This document shows positions 34,673 to 43,773 of a stretch of DNA of 64,000 nucleotides, one piece after another. Origin of the DNA: Chimonanthus salicifolius (lineage: Eukaryota > Streptophyta > Magnoliopsida > Laurales > Calycanthaceae); the NCBI GenBank assembly GCA_013350335.1, contig CM023541.1, forward strand, positions 65,885,999 through 65,949,998, in the 5' to 3' direction. Within the stretch, counting starts at the first letter, position 1, and the number at the start of each line of letters is the position of its first letter. The position numbers were made by a program, and so were the translations under genes. The notes below the pieces were generated by a model. The model searched no databases and was not told where the DNA came from. It saw only the letters and a list, made by a program, of their open reading frames with translations.

Positions 34673-35083
34673 TGTAACGCCCCGCCCTTTTTTCACTATG
34701 CTTTTCGAAAATCAGAGTCTGTTTATTTTTTTTTTTAAAATAAGAGTGAGATAAAGTGCGGGACGTCACGACGCGAGCTAAGTCCGAACTTCTAAAGTCC
34801 GACTCTTAACTAGCCAACTCTATGTGTGCATGGACTAAGTCCATGAAAACGGTTCACACATAATAATATAAACATGCAGATTATATCATAAACTGCGGAT
34901 TATAATAGAACCTAAATGTATTCCATTTTAGATAGCAATGTACTCCGTCAATTATAAATGATTAACTGAACTTAATTAACCAAAGTAACCATTCACAAAC
35001 CATAGCAAATATTTGAATTATTACATGCCCAAAGTGTAGCTACTCAAATTACATGTCCATGAGTAACATAAATAAAAATAATC
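34673..35083 (-). mobile_element. LTR G (B/E-like family), segment 1
   Basis: This is the 3' end of a minus-strand LTR: the minus strand ends AAAGGGCGGGGCGTTACA at 34673. It contains the conserved hairpin pair (34758-34862) and the ATGTAATAA-containing block. It is interrupted at 35084 and resumes at 49800. It may be solo or part of a longer element whose other end is off the window. Confidence 0.75.
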
Positions 35084-37142
35084 TGTAATGGCCTGGAATT
35101 TGTAAATCAATATATAAGTGGATATTATTTATTTTAATGATGGAAATTGAGAATTTTAATGGAATAAATGTTAAGTGGATCAAAGTATGGACAATGGACC
35201 AATTATGGCCCAATTGGACCATGGATTGGATGAAATTCATTTAATGGGTAAATAATTATTAATTGGGTCAAGAATGGTCAAATTGGGTCAAATACCCATT
35301 TGGGACCCAATGGGTCAAGATAGTTAAGCTCTAAGATAAATGAGATAGTTAAGCTCTAAGATAAATGGATAAGGGTGAACTTAATTGGGCCATAGGCCCA
35401 ATGATGATCCAATAAGAGGAATGGATTTAATTAAATTTAAATCACCTAAGTTGGTGATGAATTGACCAAGGTGACATGGTCCAATGGGACCCACCTCCAC
35501 CTCACCAAGTGAGGTGGCGTGTGGACCAAGGATTGGTGGGGCCGGCCACCATGGTTGAATTGGTCAACCATGGGTGTAGGCATAAAGGGAATTAAGTTGG
35601 ATGGGAATCAATTAACCTAATGATCCAATTAATTAGTTAATTAAGCTAAGTTAAGAAGATGGTCAAATGGTCAAATGGAAGACCAAAACCAACCATTGCA
35701 AGACACTAAAAACGTTGGTTAGTGGTGGTTGGGTCATACGCATTATAAAAATCTTGTGTGGTTGGTGGGGAGAATTTATGGTTGAGTATAAATTAAGTAA
35801 CCTTGGGATAAGATGGGTTTTCATCTTATCCCATCCTTATTTCACTCTCTCCATCTCTTTCACTCTCAAAACCGTCCCACACCCAAGGAGAAGGAAAGGA
35901 AGAAAACCAAGAGAAAGAAGAAGAAAAACTTGGAAGAAAAGAGAGGAGAAAGGTGTAAGCTTGGCCATCACTCTAAGAGCAAGCCATAGTATTTTCTTTC
36001 TCATCTCCTTCCTCTCCTCTCCCTCTCTCAAATCTAACCCTACCATGGCCGAACCCAAGCTTGGAGTTTTCACCATTGATCAAGCATTTTAGCCAACAAA
36101 CAAAGGAGAAGGAGAAGAAAGAAGGTCAAGGAAGCTGACGGGAGTAATGAAAGTCGGAAGAGGCGTCGGATCGTAAGTATTTTCTAAACAAGAGATTAGC
36201 TTTTTTTTAGGGTTTAAGAGGTTATGAAATCCATTTCTTGGATTTAAAGGTGGCCAAAACATCATGGCCTTGGATCTCAAATCCATCAAATGAAAGGAGG
36301 AAAAATGGGCAAACCCTAAATGGATAAATTAGGGTTAAGAAAAAATAAATGGATTAAGGACATTATGTATTTAAATTATTTAAGCATGGATTAGTGCAAT
36401 GTTGGAAGAAAATTATGGGCCATAGGATTCGGCCATGTAGTATGGCCGAACCCCATGGTGGGTGATTAGGTAATGTATGAATTTTTTAAGGGTTTTATAA
36501 GAATGGAAGCCATGGAGAATGATTTAGGGTTTTAAGATTTTAATGATTAAATGTAGGTAATTTTTGAAGAGGTTTTTATGATGGAATCCATGGATGAATG
36601 TAAATGTTTTTATGGTCTAAAATGGCACCAATGGATAATGAACCATGAACCACCATGGCCGAACCCTATGGTGATGTAAGAATGGTTTTGATGGGTGAAG
36701 AGATGGAAAAAGTGATTAAGAATGTTGATAGATTGTATGGATTTTCAAGTATAACATATAATGTTTTAAAGGTGTGGAATTAGGGATGAACCAGGAACCT
36801 CATGGAGGGACCTATTTTAAATCTAAATGTGGTAAATAGGCCTAAGAAAATAATGGGAAATTTGGATGGACTAAGTATTTTGGAACCATGGAAAACAAAT
36901 GGGGAATGTAGCTAAGTTGATGGACTCAAAATATATTTAATGTTGATCAAAAGGAGTGATTTAAATGCATAATGTAAAACCCCTCATGGGAGGACTTATG
37001 ATGGAGTCAAATGATGTAAATGGACCCAAGAAAAATGGAGAAAGAGACATCATGGGTTCGGCCATGGTGTATGGCAGAACCCATGACCCAATTGTAGATC
37101 ATTCTTGGTCTAAGATTAATGTGTATGTATATGCTGTAAATT
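35084..37142 (+). mobile_element. LTR H (X family), segment 1
   Basis: It starts TGTAATGGCCTGGAATTTG inside G, with left flank TAATC (35079-35083). It carries two TATA-like motifs (TATAAAA 35744, TATAAATT 35787), a CT patch (35838-35862), an exon-like block with ATGGCCGAACCC at 36045, a consensus donor GTAAGT at 36173, palindromes at 36419 and 37051, and a half palindrome at 36650. A 24-base unit with AGTTAAGCTCTAAG is doubled at 35318-35362. The LINE interrupts it near 37142. Confidence 0.8.
35744..35862 (+). promoter_or_regulatory. candidate core promoter of LTR H
   Basis: TATAAAA at 35744 and TATAAATT at 35787 precede a pyrimidine patch TTCACTCTCTCCATCTC at 35838. This is the clearest promoter-like arrangement among the LTRs; activity is unknown. 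Confidence 0.4.
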
Positions 37143-38482
37143 TTAATATCCCTACAGATGTCACTGCCCATCCTACACCTGTCATTGCTGATCCCATGCA
37201 AGGTGTCCCACCTCCCAACTCTTCCAATCAACCTTTTGGGGACCACACACAAGCCAACCTTGAAAATAGCAGTAAAGAACTCCCCTCTGCTGCTCCAGCT
37301 ATCGAAAAATCTGCATCTGCAAATCCCACCTCCAAGTGGGCCTCTCTTTTCAAACCTAAAAAGGTTACCCCTCTCTCTCTCAAATTTATCGACTCTGGTT
37401 CCACAGATCCTCTTAGAGTCCCCTTCTCCGATGATGAAATCGCCACTGGCGAGAAAAGTTGCAAACCTACACTTGTGGGTTATTTCCTCGGGAAAAAACC
37501 GTGGATTGGCCATGTTCGGCCAGGCCTATCTAAACAATGGAACTCGCCTGCTGGATTTGAAGTCTTCAACCTTGATGATGGTTTCTTCCTCTTCAAATTT
37601 GACATTGAGGATGAATGTCAGAAGATTCTTGAAAATGGTCCCTACTTCATCCACAATAAGCCTCTCATGCTCCAGCGTTGGAACCTATCTGCACCTTTAG
37701 AGAAAGAAGACTTGCAATCTATCCCTTTATGGATCAAGTTTCCAAGGCTCAATGGCTGCCTCAGAACTGCTCACAACCTCAGCAAACTTGCCAGTGCCAT
37801 CGGCAAGCCCATTTGCATGGACACTGCCACTGCCAACGGCACCAATCTTGCCCAAGCCCGTGTGTGTGTGGAGGTCTCTACCTCATGCCTCTTTCCTGAC
37901 AAGCTAACCATTGTCACCTCTCAAACATCGGTGTCTCAACGTGTTGAGTATGATTGGAAACCAAAGGTTTGCCAATCTTGTAAAACCTTCATGCACTCGG
38001 ATGAAAATTGCCCAAACCAACCGAAGGTCAAACGCATTTGGGTTCCCAAGCAGACTACCCCATTTTCTAATCCAAATACTGGCAAAGCGGTCATCGTCGA
38101 CAGTACTCCTCCTCATCAGGAAAATTTTGTTGCTGTGACACACAAAAAATTCAAAAAGGATTATCGTGCCAGCTCCTCTGCTGTTAGTAATCCCCCTACT
38201 GACCATCCTGCAGTCATTCAGCCATGCTCACCTCCTACTATTGGAAGCCATGTTGAACAACGACACGGCTCCCCAACTAATAATGGAACGGCAAATCGTT
38301 TTCAGCTACTGAACAACCTGGAGGAGGAGGAACCTGAAAACATCTTTGATGAAGCGCTGCAATCCCCTGGCGTCATCAACTCCAAAACTCTGGATACAAT
38401 CGACACTGTCGTTGCTGCCTACAACTGGAGCAAGGAACATGCTCAAGATAGCCCAGGGGGGAACCCCACCCCTGTTCAATGA
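36965..38482 (+). CDS. LINE ORF1 (DUF4283-like, zinc knuckle) fused in frame to LTR sequence
   Basis: The frame encodes 505 aa. The first 59 or so residues come from LTR H, including a palindrome read as part of the protein. LINE sequence begins near 37143 (IPTDVTAHPTP). The LINE part has a low-complexity Pro/Ser/Ala stretch (to about 125), a domain resembling plant DUF4283 (about 165-300, with FLFKFDIEDECQKILENGP and PLWIKFPRL), a zinc knuckle CQSCKTFMHSDENC (about 336-349), and a polar tail. ORF1 proteins of this kind bind LINE RNA. The native ORF1 start seems to be missing, so the copy is probably 5' truncated and the ATG at 36965 is an accidental replacement. Its stop overlaps the ORF2 start. 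Confidence 0.75.
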   Translation: MHNVKPLMGGLMMESNDVNGPKKNGERDIMGSAMVYGRTHDPIVDHSWSKINVYVYAVNFNIPTDVTAHPTPVIADPMQGVPPPNSSNQPFGDHTQANLENSSKELPSAAPAIEKSASANPTSKWASLFKPKKVTPLSLKFIDSGSTDPLRVPFSDDEIATGEKSCKPTLVGYFLGKKPWIGHVRPGLSKQWNSPAGFEVFNLDDGFFLFKFDIEDECQKILENGPYFIHNKPLMLQRWNLSAPLEKEDLQSIPLWIKFPRLNGCLRTAHNLSKLASAIGKPICMDTATANGTNLAQARVCVEVSTSCLFPDKLTIVTSQTSVSQRVEYDWKPKVCQSCKTFMHSDENCPNQPKVKRIWVPKQTTPFSNPNTGKAVIVDSTPPHQENFVAVTHKKFKKDYRASSSAVSNPPTDHPAVIQPCSPPTIGSHVEQRHGSPTNNGTANRFQLLNNLEEEEPENIFDEALQSPGVINSKTLDTIDTVVAAYNWSKEHAQDSPGGNPTPVQ

Positions 38483-41400
38483 TCTGTGCGATTTGGAATG
38501 TCCGGGGACTAAATCGTCCCCACATGAAGCTGGAGGTTAAAGACCGCATCACCTCCATGAAAGCTGACATATTTTGTGTTTTGGAAAGCCGTATACGTGC
38601 TGGAAATCTCTACTCATCGGCTCCTAATATCTTTCCTCATAATTGGGATAACTTCTCCAATGTTGCCCTCTGTTCCTATGCAAGAATTTGGATAGGGTGG
38701 AACCCTTCGGTCAACCTCACCATCCTCCATGCTACTGACCAATTTATTCTCTGCAAAATCATCCTCCCTGTTGATGGTAATTCTCTTCTCCTTTGCTGTA
38801 TTTATGCTGCAAATAACCCTCAGCAGAGACTGCCACTTTGGGATGATCTTGAAGCCATTGGTAAAAATTACCATCTCCCCTGTTTCATTGTTGGAGACTT
38901 CAACTGCATTCGATCTCCCACTGATAAGAAAGGTGGCTCTACTCCTCTTGGTTATATCATGGCCCCCTTCAACCAATGCATCGACAATGCTGGCTTCACT
39001 GAATTTCATATCATTGGTGCGGATTTCTCCTGGTCCAATTCTTCTCATGGCCATTGGAGGGTTGAATCTAAGATCGACAGAGCCCTTGTCAACCAACCTT
39101 TTCTCTCCACCTTTGATCAAGCTTCCTGCCAATTCTTTGGGCCTGGTCTCTCTGATCACAGAGGTATCCTCCTCAACCTGTATGCTGCTCATACCAAGCG
39201 CCGTACACCCTTTCGGTTTATCAATCATTGGTGTAAGAATCCTTTCTTCAAGGACTTGGTCAAGACCACTTGGAATGCTGATATCAGTGGATACCCCATG
39301 TACAGACTTGTTTCCAAGCTCAAACTTCTCAAGCGAGCCCTCATCAGTTATCACAAATCTAATCCCAACATCAAACAACAACTGGAAAAGGCTCGTTCTC
39401 TTCTTGACTCAGCTCAATCTGCATACGACAACAACAATTCTGATTGCAATTTTGCTGCACTTCTTCAGGCCAAATCTCAACTGGAACAAGCTTCTGATAA
39501 TGAGCTTAGCCTCCTCTACCAAAAATCCAGGCTCTTCAATCTTAATCTGCGTGACATGGGAAGCAATTTTTTCTACAATTCCATCAAATTGCGGGAGCAC
39601 CACAACAGGATTCTCTCCATCAAAACTGCCTCTGGTGATCTCACTGATAATCCTCTTGTCATCATTGACACCTTTGTCAACCACTTCAGGAACATCTTCA
39701 GTGGAAGCTCTTCTTTTCACCATGATGTTTGCTTCAATCTGAACTCTAAGTTAGGCAACTCTGAAGCCTCCTTGCTTACTACTGCGGTGTCCCGTTTTGA
39801 GGTGGAGAAGGCCCTCTTTGGACCAAATCCAAACAAGGCACCTGGACCTGATGGATTCAACCTGCACTTTTATCGCTCTTGCTGGGACATTATTGGTGAT
39901 GATACTGTGGAGGCTGTTATTGACTTCTTCAAATCTGGTCAGATGCTCCAACAAATCAAAGCCTGCTTCATTGCCCTTATACCCAAGATCCCAAATGCAG
40001 ACAGCCCTGATTGTTTTAGACCTATTGCTTTAACAAATGAAATTTACAAGCTCATTTCGCGCATATTGGTGAACCGTATGAAACCTCACATGCCAAATCT
40101 GATTAGTATGCACCAAAGCGCTTTTATCCCCGGCAGAGATATCTCAAGCAATATCCTTCTCTGTCATGACTTGGTTCGTGGCATCCATCTCAATTGTGGC
40201 CCTCCCCGCATGTGCCTTAAGATAGACCTCAGAAAGGCCTTCGACAATGTCAACTGGGACTGCATCTACTTCCTCCTTCAACAGGCCCATTTCAATGATA
40301 CTTGGATCAATTGGATCAGATGTTGCATGGAAACGCCTAGATTCTCTGTTCTGATCAATGGCACACCTCATGGCTTCTTCTCCAGCACTAAGGGCCTAAG
40401 ACAAGGTGATCCCATCTCGCCATTTCTTTTCACACTTGTTATGGAGAGCTTCTCTGCTGCTCTTAACCGTGCAATCGCAAATGGTGATATCTTCTGCCCT
40501 TTCTCCTCCAAAGGTCTTAAGATTTCACACCTTCTTTTTGCGGATGACCTCATGATTTTTTGCTCTGCGGATCTCAAATCCACTTTGGCCTTAAAGAACC
40601 TGCTCAACAGTTTTCATGCTTTCTCTGGCCTATCTGTCAATGCCTCCAAAAGTAACATAATTTTCTCTAGCTCTGTCACTCACAAAGAAGCTATCTTACG
40701 TATGTTGAGCATGAATGAAGCTTGTCTGCCTATCCGCTATTTGGGTCTGCCACTCTTCTCCAGCAGATTGCGTATTGCTGATTGTGCACCTCTTATTGAT
40801 TCAATCAGGCATCGTATCAATGGTTGGCAATCCAAATCCCTCTCCTTTGCTGGTAGACTCGAGCTCCTCCGATCAACCATCAACCACTACCACATTTATT
40901 GGAGTAACTCCTTTCTCCTCCCCAAAGCTTGCACCATGGAGATTGAAAAATTGATGCGTAGTTTCCTTTGGAACATTGGTGGCCAAAAGAAAATCCATAC
41001 AGTTAACTGGGATAAAGTTTGCCTCCCCAAGGAGAAAGGGGGCTTGGGATTGAGGAAGATTAGTGATATAAATGAGGCCTGCATTCTCAAACAAGCTTGG
41101 TACATTATTAACCATAAGCCTTCACTCTGGACCAGTTGGGTGTATAAAAAATACTTACACAAGAAGAATTTTTGGAATGTCAGCATCAGCAGAACGGCTT
41201 CTTGGGGTTGGCGTTCCATCCTCAATGTCAGGGATCGCCTCAAACCTCTGGTTGTCTACATCGTCGGTAACGGTCAACAGATTTCTTTTTGGCACGATCC
41301 TTGGATTAGGCCTGGCTTCACTCTGTTTGATCACTTTGGTTGCTATGCTGCTGAGGAAGTTTGCTTGCCAACTGACATTACTGTTGCTACCTTCATCAGC

Positions 41401-42564
41401 CAGAACCATTGGACCTTCCCTTCATCCACCTCTACCACTCTGCAACAAATTCGTAATCTTGCCCTCTCTGTCAGCTTATCCATTTTCGACTTGGAGGATC
41501 AGATTATATGGGCCATTGAGCCAGATGGAATTTTCTCTATGGCCTCCATTTTTAAATCCATGCACTCATCCCTTCCCACCCCTTCTTGGATGGAGCTTGT
41601 TTGGTTTAATGGCTGCATAAACAGACACTCTATTTTTGCTTGGCTTTACTTCAACAATGGCCTCAAAACTAGGCAGCTTCTCATTGATCGTGGCTTACAG
41701 ACCACCCCTTTTTGTCCTCTTTGCAATGTGGAATTTGAGACCCATCAGCATCTCCTCCGATGTAATTTTGTTGTTCAAGCTTGGACCATTCTCCTCTCAA
41801 AATTTGACCTGAACACTATTGGTAACATCTCTCCTAACCAAGCCTCCTCTTTGGTTTCTTCCCAAACTCCCACTCTTTCGAAGCTTGCTGCTGCGCTCTC
41901 TCTTCCTGCCATGATCTGGCATTGTTGGACTGAGCGTAACTCAAGAATCTTTACCTCCCATGCCCATGAACCAATCTTTATATGCAAATCTGTTGCCAGT
42001 GATATTAGATCACGTCTAATTTTCCTTCTCTCCAATAATGATCTCAAGATGATTAGTAGCAAATTCTCAGCACATTGGGACCTTCCACCTTTCCAACCCA
42101 TCCCACCTAAACCTCCTGACATTCCATCTCTCCATCACCATGAAACCTCCATCGTTCTCCACACCTCCAACCTTGGCAGCAACATCACTTTTGGTATCAT
42201 CCATTTCAGGAACTGCAACACAATCGTTGGGTCTGCTATCCATCGCATACAGAACACCGAAGACCCGCTCCGGATCTTGTTGCTCTTCATTGATTGTCTC
42301 TCCCTCCTTGCTGTTGGTGGTATCTCGTTGAACAAGCTCTTCATCACTGATGGTAACATTTTCAACATCCTGCGGCACAAACGTACTGGCTGGCGTCTTC
42401 GAATACATGGGGATACAATTAACCTTTTGTTGTCCAAGCTGAACTGCTCTGTCATCAACTCCAATGTTCCTCTTAATCTCCGTACTATGGCTACGGAAAT
42501 GATAAACAACTTGGTGGGAGATACTACTTCCTTCCCTTTTTTTGTTGGTAGTCTTCAGGCGTAA
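38479..42564 (+). CDS. LINE ORF2: endonuclease and reverse transcriptase
   Basis: This intact frame of 1361 aa drives target-primed reverse transcription. An apurinic-like endonuclease fills the N-terminus: WNVRGLN (about 7-13), the Glu in VLESRI (about 36), GDFNCIRS (about 139) and SDHRGI (about 227). Reverse transcriptase follows at about 430-720: NKAPGPDGF, FRPIALTN, QSAFIPGR, KIDLRKAFDNVNW, GLRQGDPISPFLF and the catalytic FADDLMIF (about 686). A zf-RVT-like motif (CPLCN...H...C) lies near 1080-1095. The last 200 residues may be a decayed RNase H-like domain, but no clear catalytic set is visible. The start codon overlaps the ORF1 stop as ATGA, and the first residues MICAIWNVRG match the usual endonuclease start. 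Confidence 0.95.
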   Translation: MICAIWNVRGLNRPHMKLEVKDRITSMKADIFCVLESRIRAGNLYSSAPNIFPHNWDNFSNVALCSYARIWIGWNPSVNLTILHATDQFILCKIILPVDGNSLLLCCIYAANNPQQRLPLWDDLEAIGKNYHLPCFIVGDFNCIRSPTDKKGGSTPLGYIMAPFNQCIDNAGFTEFHIIGADFSWSNSSHGHWRVESKIDRALVNQPFLSTFDQASCQFFGPGLSDHRGILLNLYAAHTKRRTPFRFINHWCKNPFFKDLVKTTWNADISGYPMYRLVSKLKLLKRALISYHKSNPNIKQQLEKARSLLDSAQSAYDNNNSDCNFAALLQAKSQLEQASDNELSLLYQKSRLFNLNLRDMGSNFFYNSIKLREHHNRILSIKTASGDLTDNPLVIIDTFVNHFRNIFSGSSSFHHDVCFNLNSKLGNSEASLLTTAVSRFEVEKALFGPNPNKAPGPDGFNLHFYRSCWDIIGDDTVEAVIDFFKSGQMLQQIKACFIALIPKIPNADSPDCFRPIALTNEIYKLISRILVNRMKPHMPNLISMHQSAFIPGRDISSNILLCHDLVRGIHLNCGPPRMCLKIDLRKAFDNVNWDCIYFLLQQAHFNDTWINWIRCCMETPRFSVLINGTPHGFFSSTKGLRQGDPISPFLFTLVMESFSAALNRAIANGDIFCPFSSKGLKISHLLFADDLMIFCSADLKSTLALKNLLNSFHAFSGLSVNASKSNIIFSSSVTHKEAILRMLSMNEACLPIRYLGLPLFSSRLRIADCAPLIDSIRHRINGWQSKSLSFAGRLELLRSTINHYHIYWSNSFLLPKACTMEIEKLMRSFLWNIGGQKKIHTVNWDKVCLPKEKGGLGLRKISDINEACILKQAWYIINHKPSLWTSWVYKKYLHKKNFWNVSISRTASWGWRSILNVRDRLKPLVVYIVGNGQQISFWHDPWIRPGFTLFDHFGCYAAEEVCLPTDITVATFISQNHWTFPSSTSTTLQQIRNLALSVSLSIFDLEDQIIWAIEPDGIFSMASIFKSMHSSLPTPSWMELVWFNGCINRHSIFAWLYFNNGLKTRQLLIDRGLQTTPFCPLCNVEFETHQHLLRCNFVVQAWTILLSKFDLNTIGNISPNQASSLVSSQTPTLSKLAAALSLPAMIWHCWTERNSRIFTSHAHEPIFICKSVASDIRSRLIFLLSNNDLKMISSKFSAHWDLPPFQPIPPKPPDIPSLHHHETSIVLHTSNLGSNITFGIIHFRNCNTIVGSAIHRIQNTEDPLRILLLFIDCLSLLAVGGISLNKLFITDGNIFNILRHKRTGWRLRIHGDTINLLLSKLNCSVINSNVPLNLRTMATEMINNLVGDTTSFPFFVGSLQA

Positions 42565-42745
42565 TTCTGTCTGGGCTTGATTTTTACTTTGGGCTATTGT
42601 TTCTTCAGCCCATTCTTTTGTGCAGAGTTCTTTTTTGCATTTTGTCTTTATACTTTGCCTGGCCCAGGCTGTGGGTTTCTCTTTTGTACATTTTTGGGCT
42701 ACTTATTCTCTGAATGAAATTTACTAACCATCATTCAAAAAAAAA
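42565..42745 (+). other. LINE 3' UTR and poly(A) tail
   Basis: This T-rich segment contains repeated GGCCCAGGC/GGGCT motifs and ends TTC followed by nine A residues. It has no ORF and marks the 3' junction of the LINE. Confidence 0.85.
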
Positions 42746-42990
42746 TTATGGGAGTTTAGGTTAAATTAAGTGGCTGATTTTAATGATTTTAAGACATGGG
42801 TGATGGGTCATTAATGGATCCAAATTTATGGATCGATTATGGACAAAAATGTGCATGGATGGAAGAAGTATTAAACCATGGAAGAGTAGTGGCAAAACTG
42901 TAATTATGGGCCAAAATGAAGGACCATGTGTTCGGCCATGGTACATGGCCGACTCGGACTTAGATATTTTTAAAGGTAACCTTAAGTATG
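42746..42990 (+). mobile_element. LTR H, segment 2
   Basis: The X-family LTR continues after the LINE (AATTAAGTGGCTGATTTTAA, matching F at 13080). It includes a broken palindrome at 42928-42957 and ends at 42990, where a Z-family LTR begins (left flank GTATG). Confidence 0.8.
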
Positions 42991-43773
42991 TGTAACACCC
43001 CAATTTCTCAATGAAGTGGATAATTACGAAAATGCCCTTGGTTTGTTAAATTAATTATTTTGTGATGTCAAATAAGGAAATGGTGGGGCCCATTGCTCAA
43101 ATTAAGATCATATGAGCACGTTATAAATGTCAAGTTTGATTGGATGGATAATTTATATCAATTGGGTCGAAAATGGCTAAATGGGTCAAAGGGCCCAATT
43201 GGACCCAATGGGTCATAATGGATGATTTGACCATGGTGTAAGCTCAAATTAAATGGGGTCAAGCTGAACTGATGGGAAATCAAGTATAACAAAAATGGGT
43301 AGGCTTGATGCACAAGTGAAAACCATTTAAAAATGGCAAAATCAGCCCATTAATGGTTATCAAAACGGGTCAAGGGGTTGATTGGGGACCCAATGGGTCG
43401 GGTTGACCAAGTTGACCATGGTTGACCGTGTGGGCCCTCAGATGAACTCAAGTGTGAGTTAGGTCAGCTTGAGTTGGACTGATTTGGAGTAAGTTTTTAA
43501 TTAAGAATAGAGTTGACTCAAATATGGTGCATTAAATGTGTTGAGTTGGATGAGTTGAGTTGGAATAAAAAAGGCCATGAGTTAAGTGAGTCAAGAGGAT
43601 ATGGAAAGGTGTTTAAATCACACACAACTCTTGGGGAAATCAATCCCAGCCGTTGGAGTGAAAGGGTGCCTTGGCCAAAGCCAAGGGACACAAAGGTGGG
43701 CGGCATCATCTCATTTAATGAGATGCAATGGCTGATCTCAATGGATGCAATGTTTGGAATGAAGGGGTGTCTT
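42991..43773 (+). mobile_element. LTR fragment Z, 5' part
   Basis: It starts TGTAACACCCCAATTTCTC and is homologous to L2 (3225-4071, opposite strand) and Z2 (50234). It is rich in GGGTCAA, GTTGACC and TGAGTTGG motifs. Insertion W cuts it at 43774 (left flank GTCTT). The 3' part is not in the window. No gene. Confidence 0.75.

Larger units (their letters stand above)
37143..42745 (+). mobile_element. LINE (non-LTR retrotransposon), nearly full length
   Basis: A 5.6-kb plant LINE inserted in LTR H. It has ORF1, ORF2, a short 3' UTR (42565-42736) and nine terminal A residues (42737-42745). LTR H resumes straight after. Comparison with the C LTR suggests a very short target duplication, at most AAATT at 37138-37142, with the A run making the right side ambiguous. 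No coding breaks were seen downstream of the 5' junction. Confidence 0.9.

Noticed and set aside
38614..39381. 255-aa minus-strand ORF
   Set aside because: It is a shadow of LINE ORF2, which has clear endonuclease and RT motifs on the plus strand.
38729..39742. 337-aa plus-strand ORF in another frame
   Set aside because: It overlaps ORF2 and has no recognisable domain; a by-product of codon composition.
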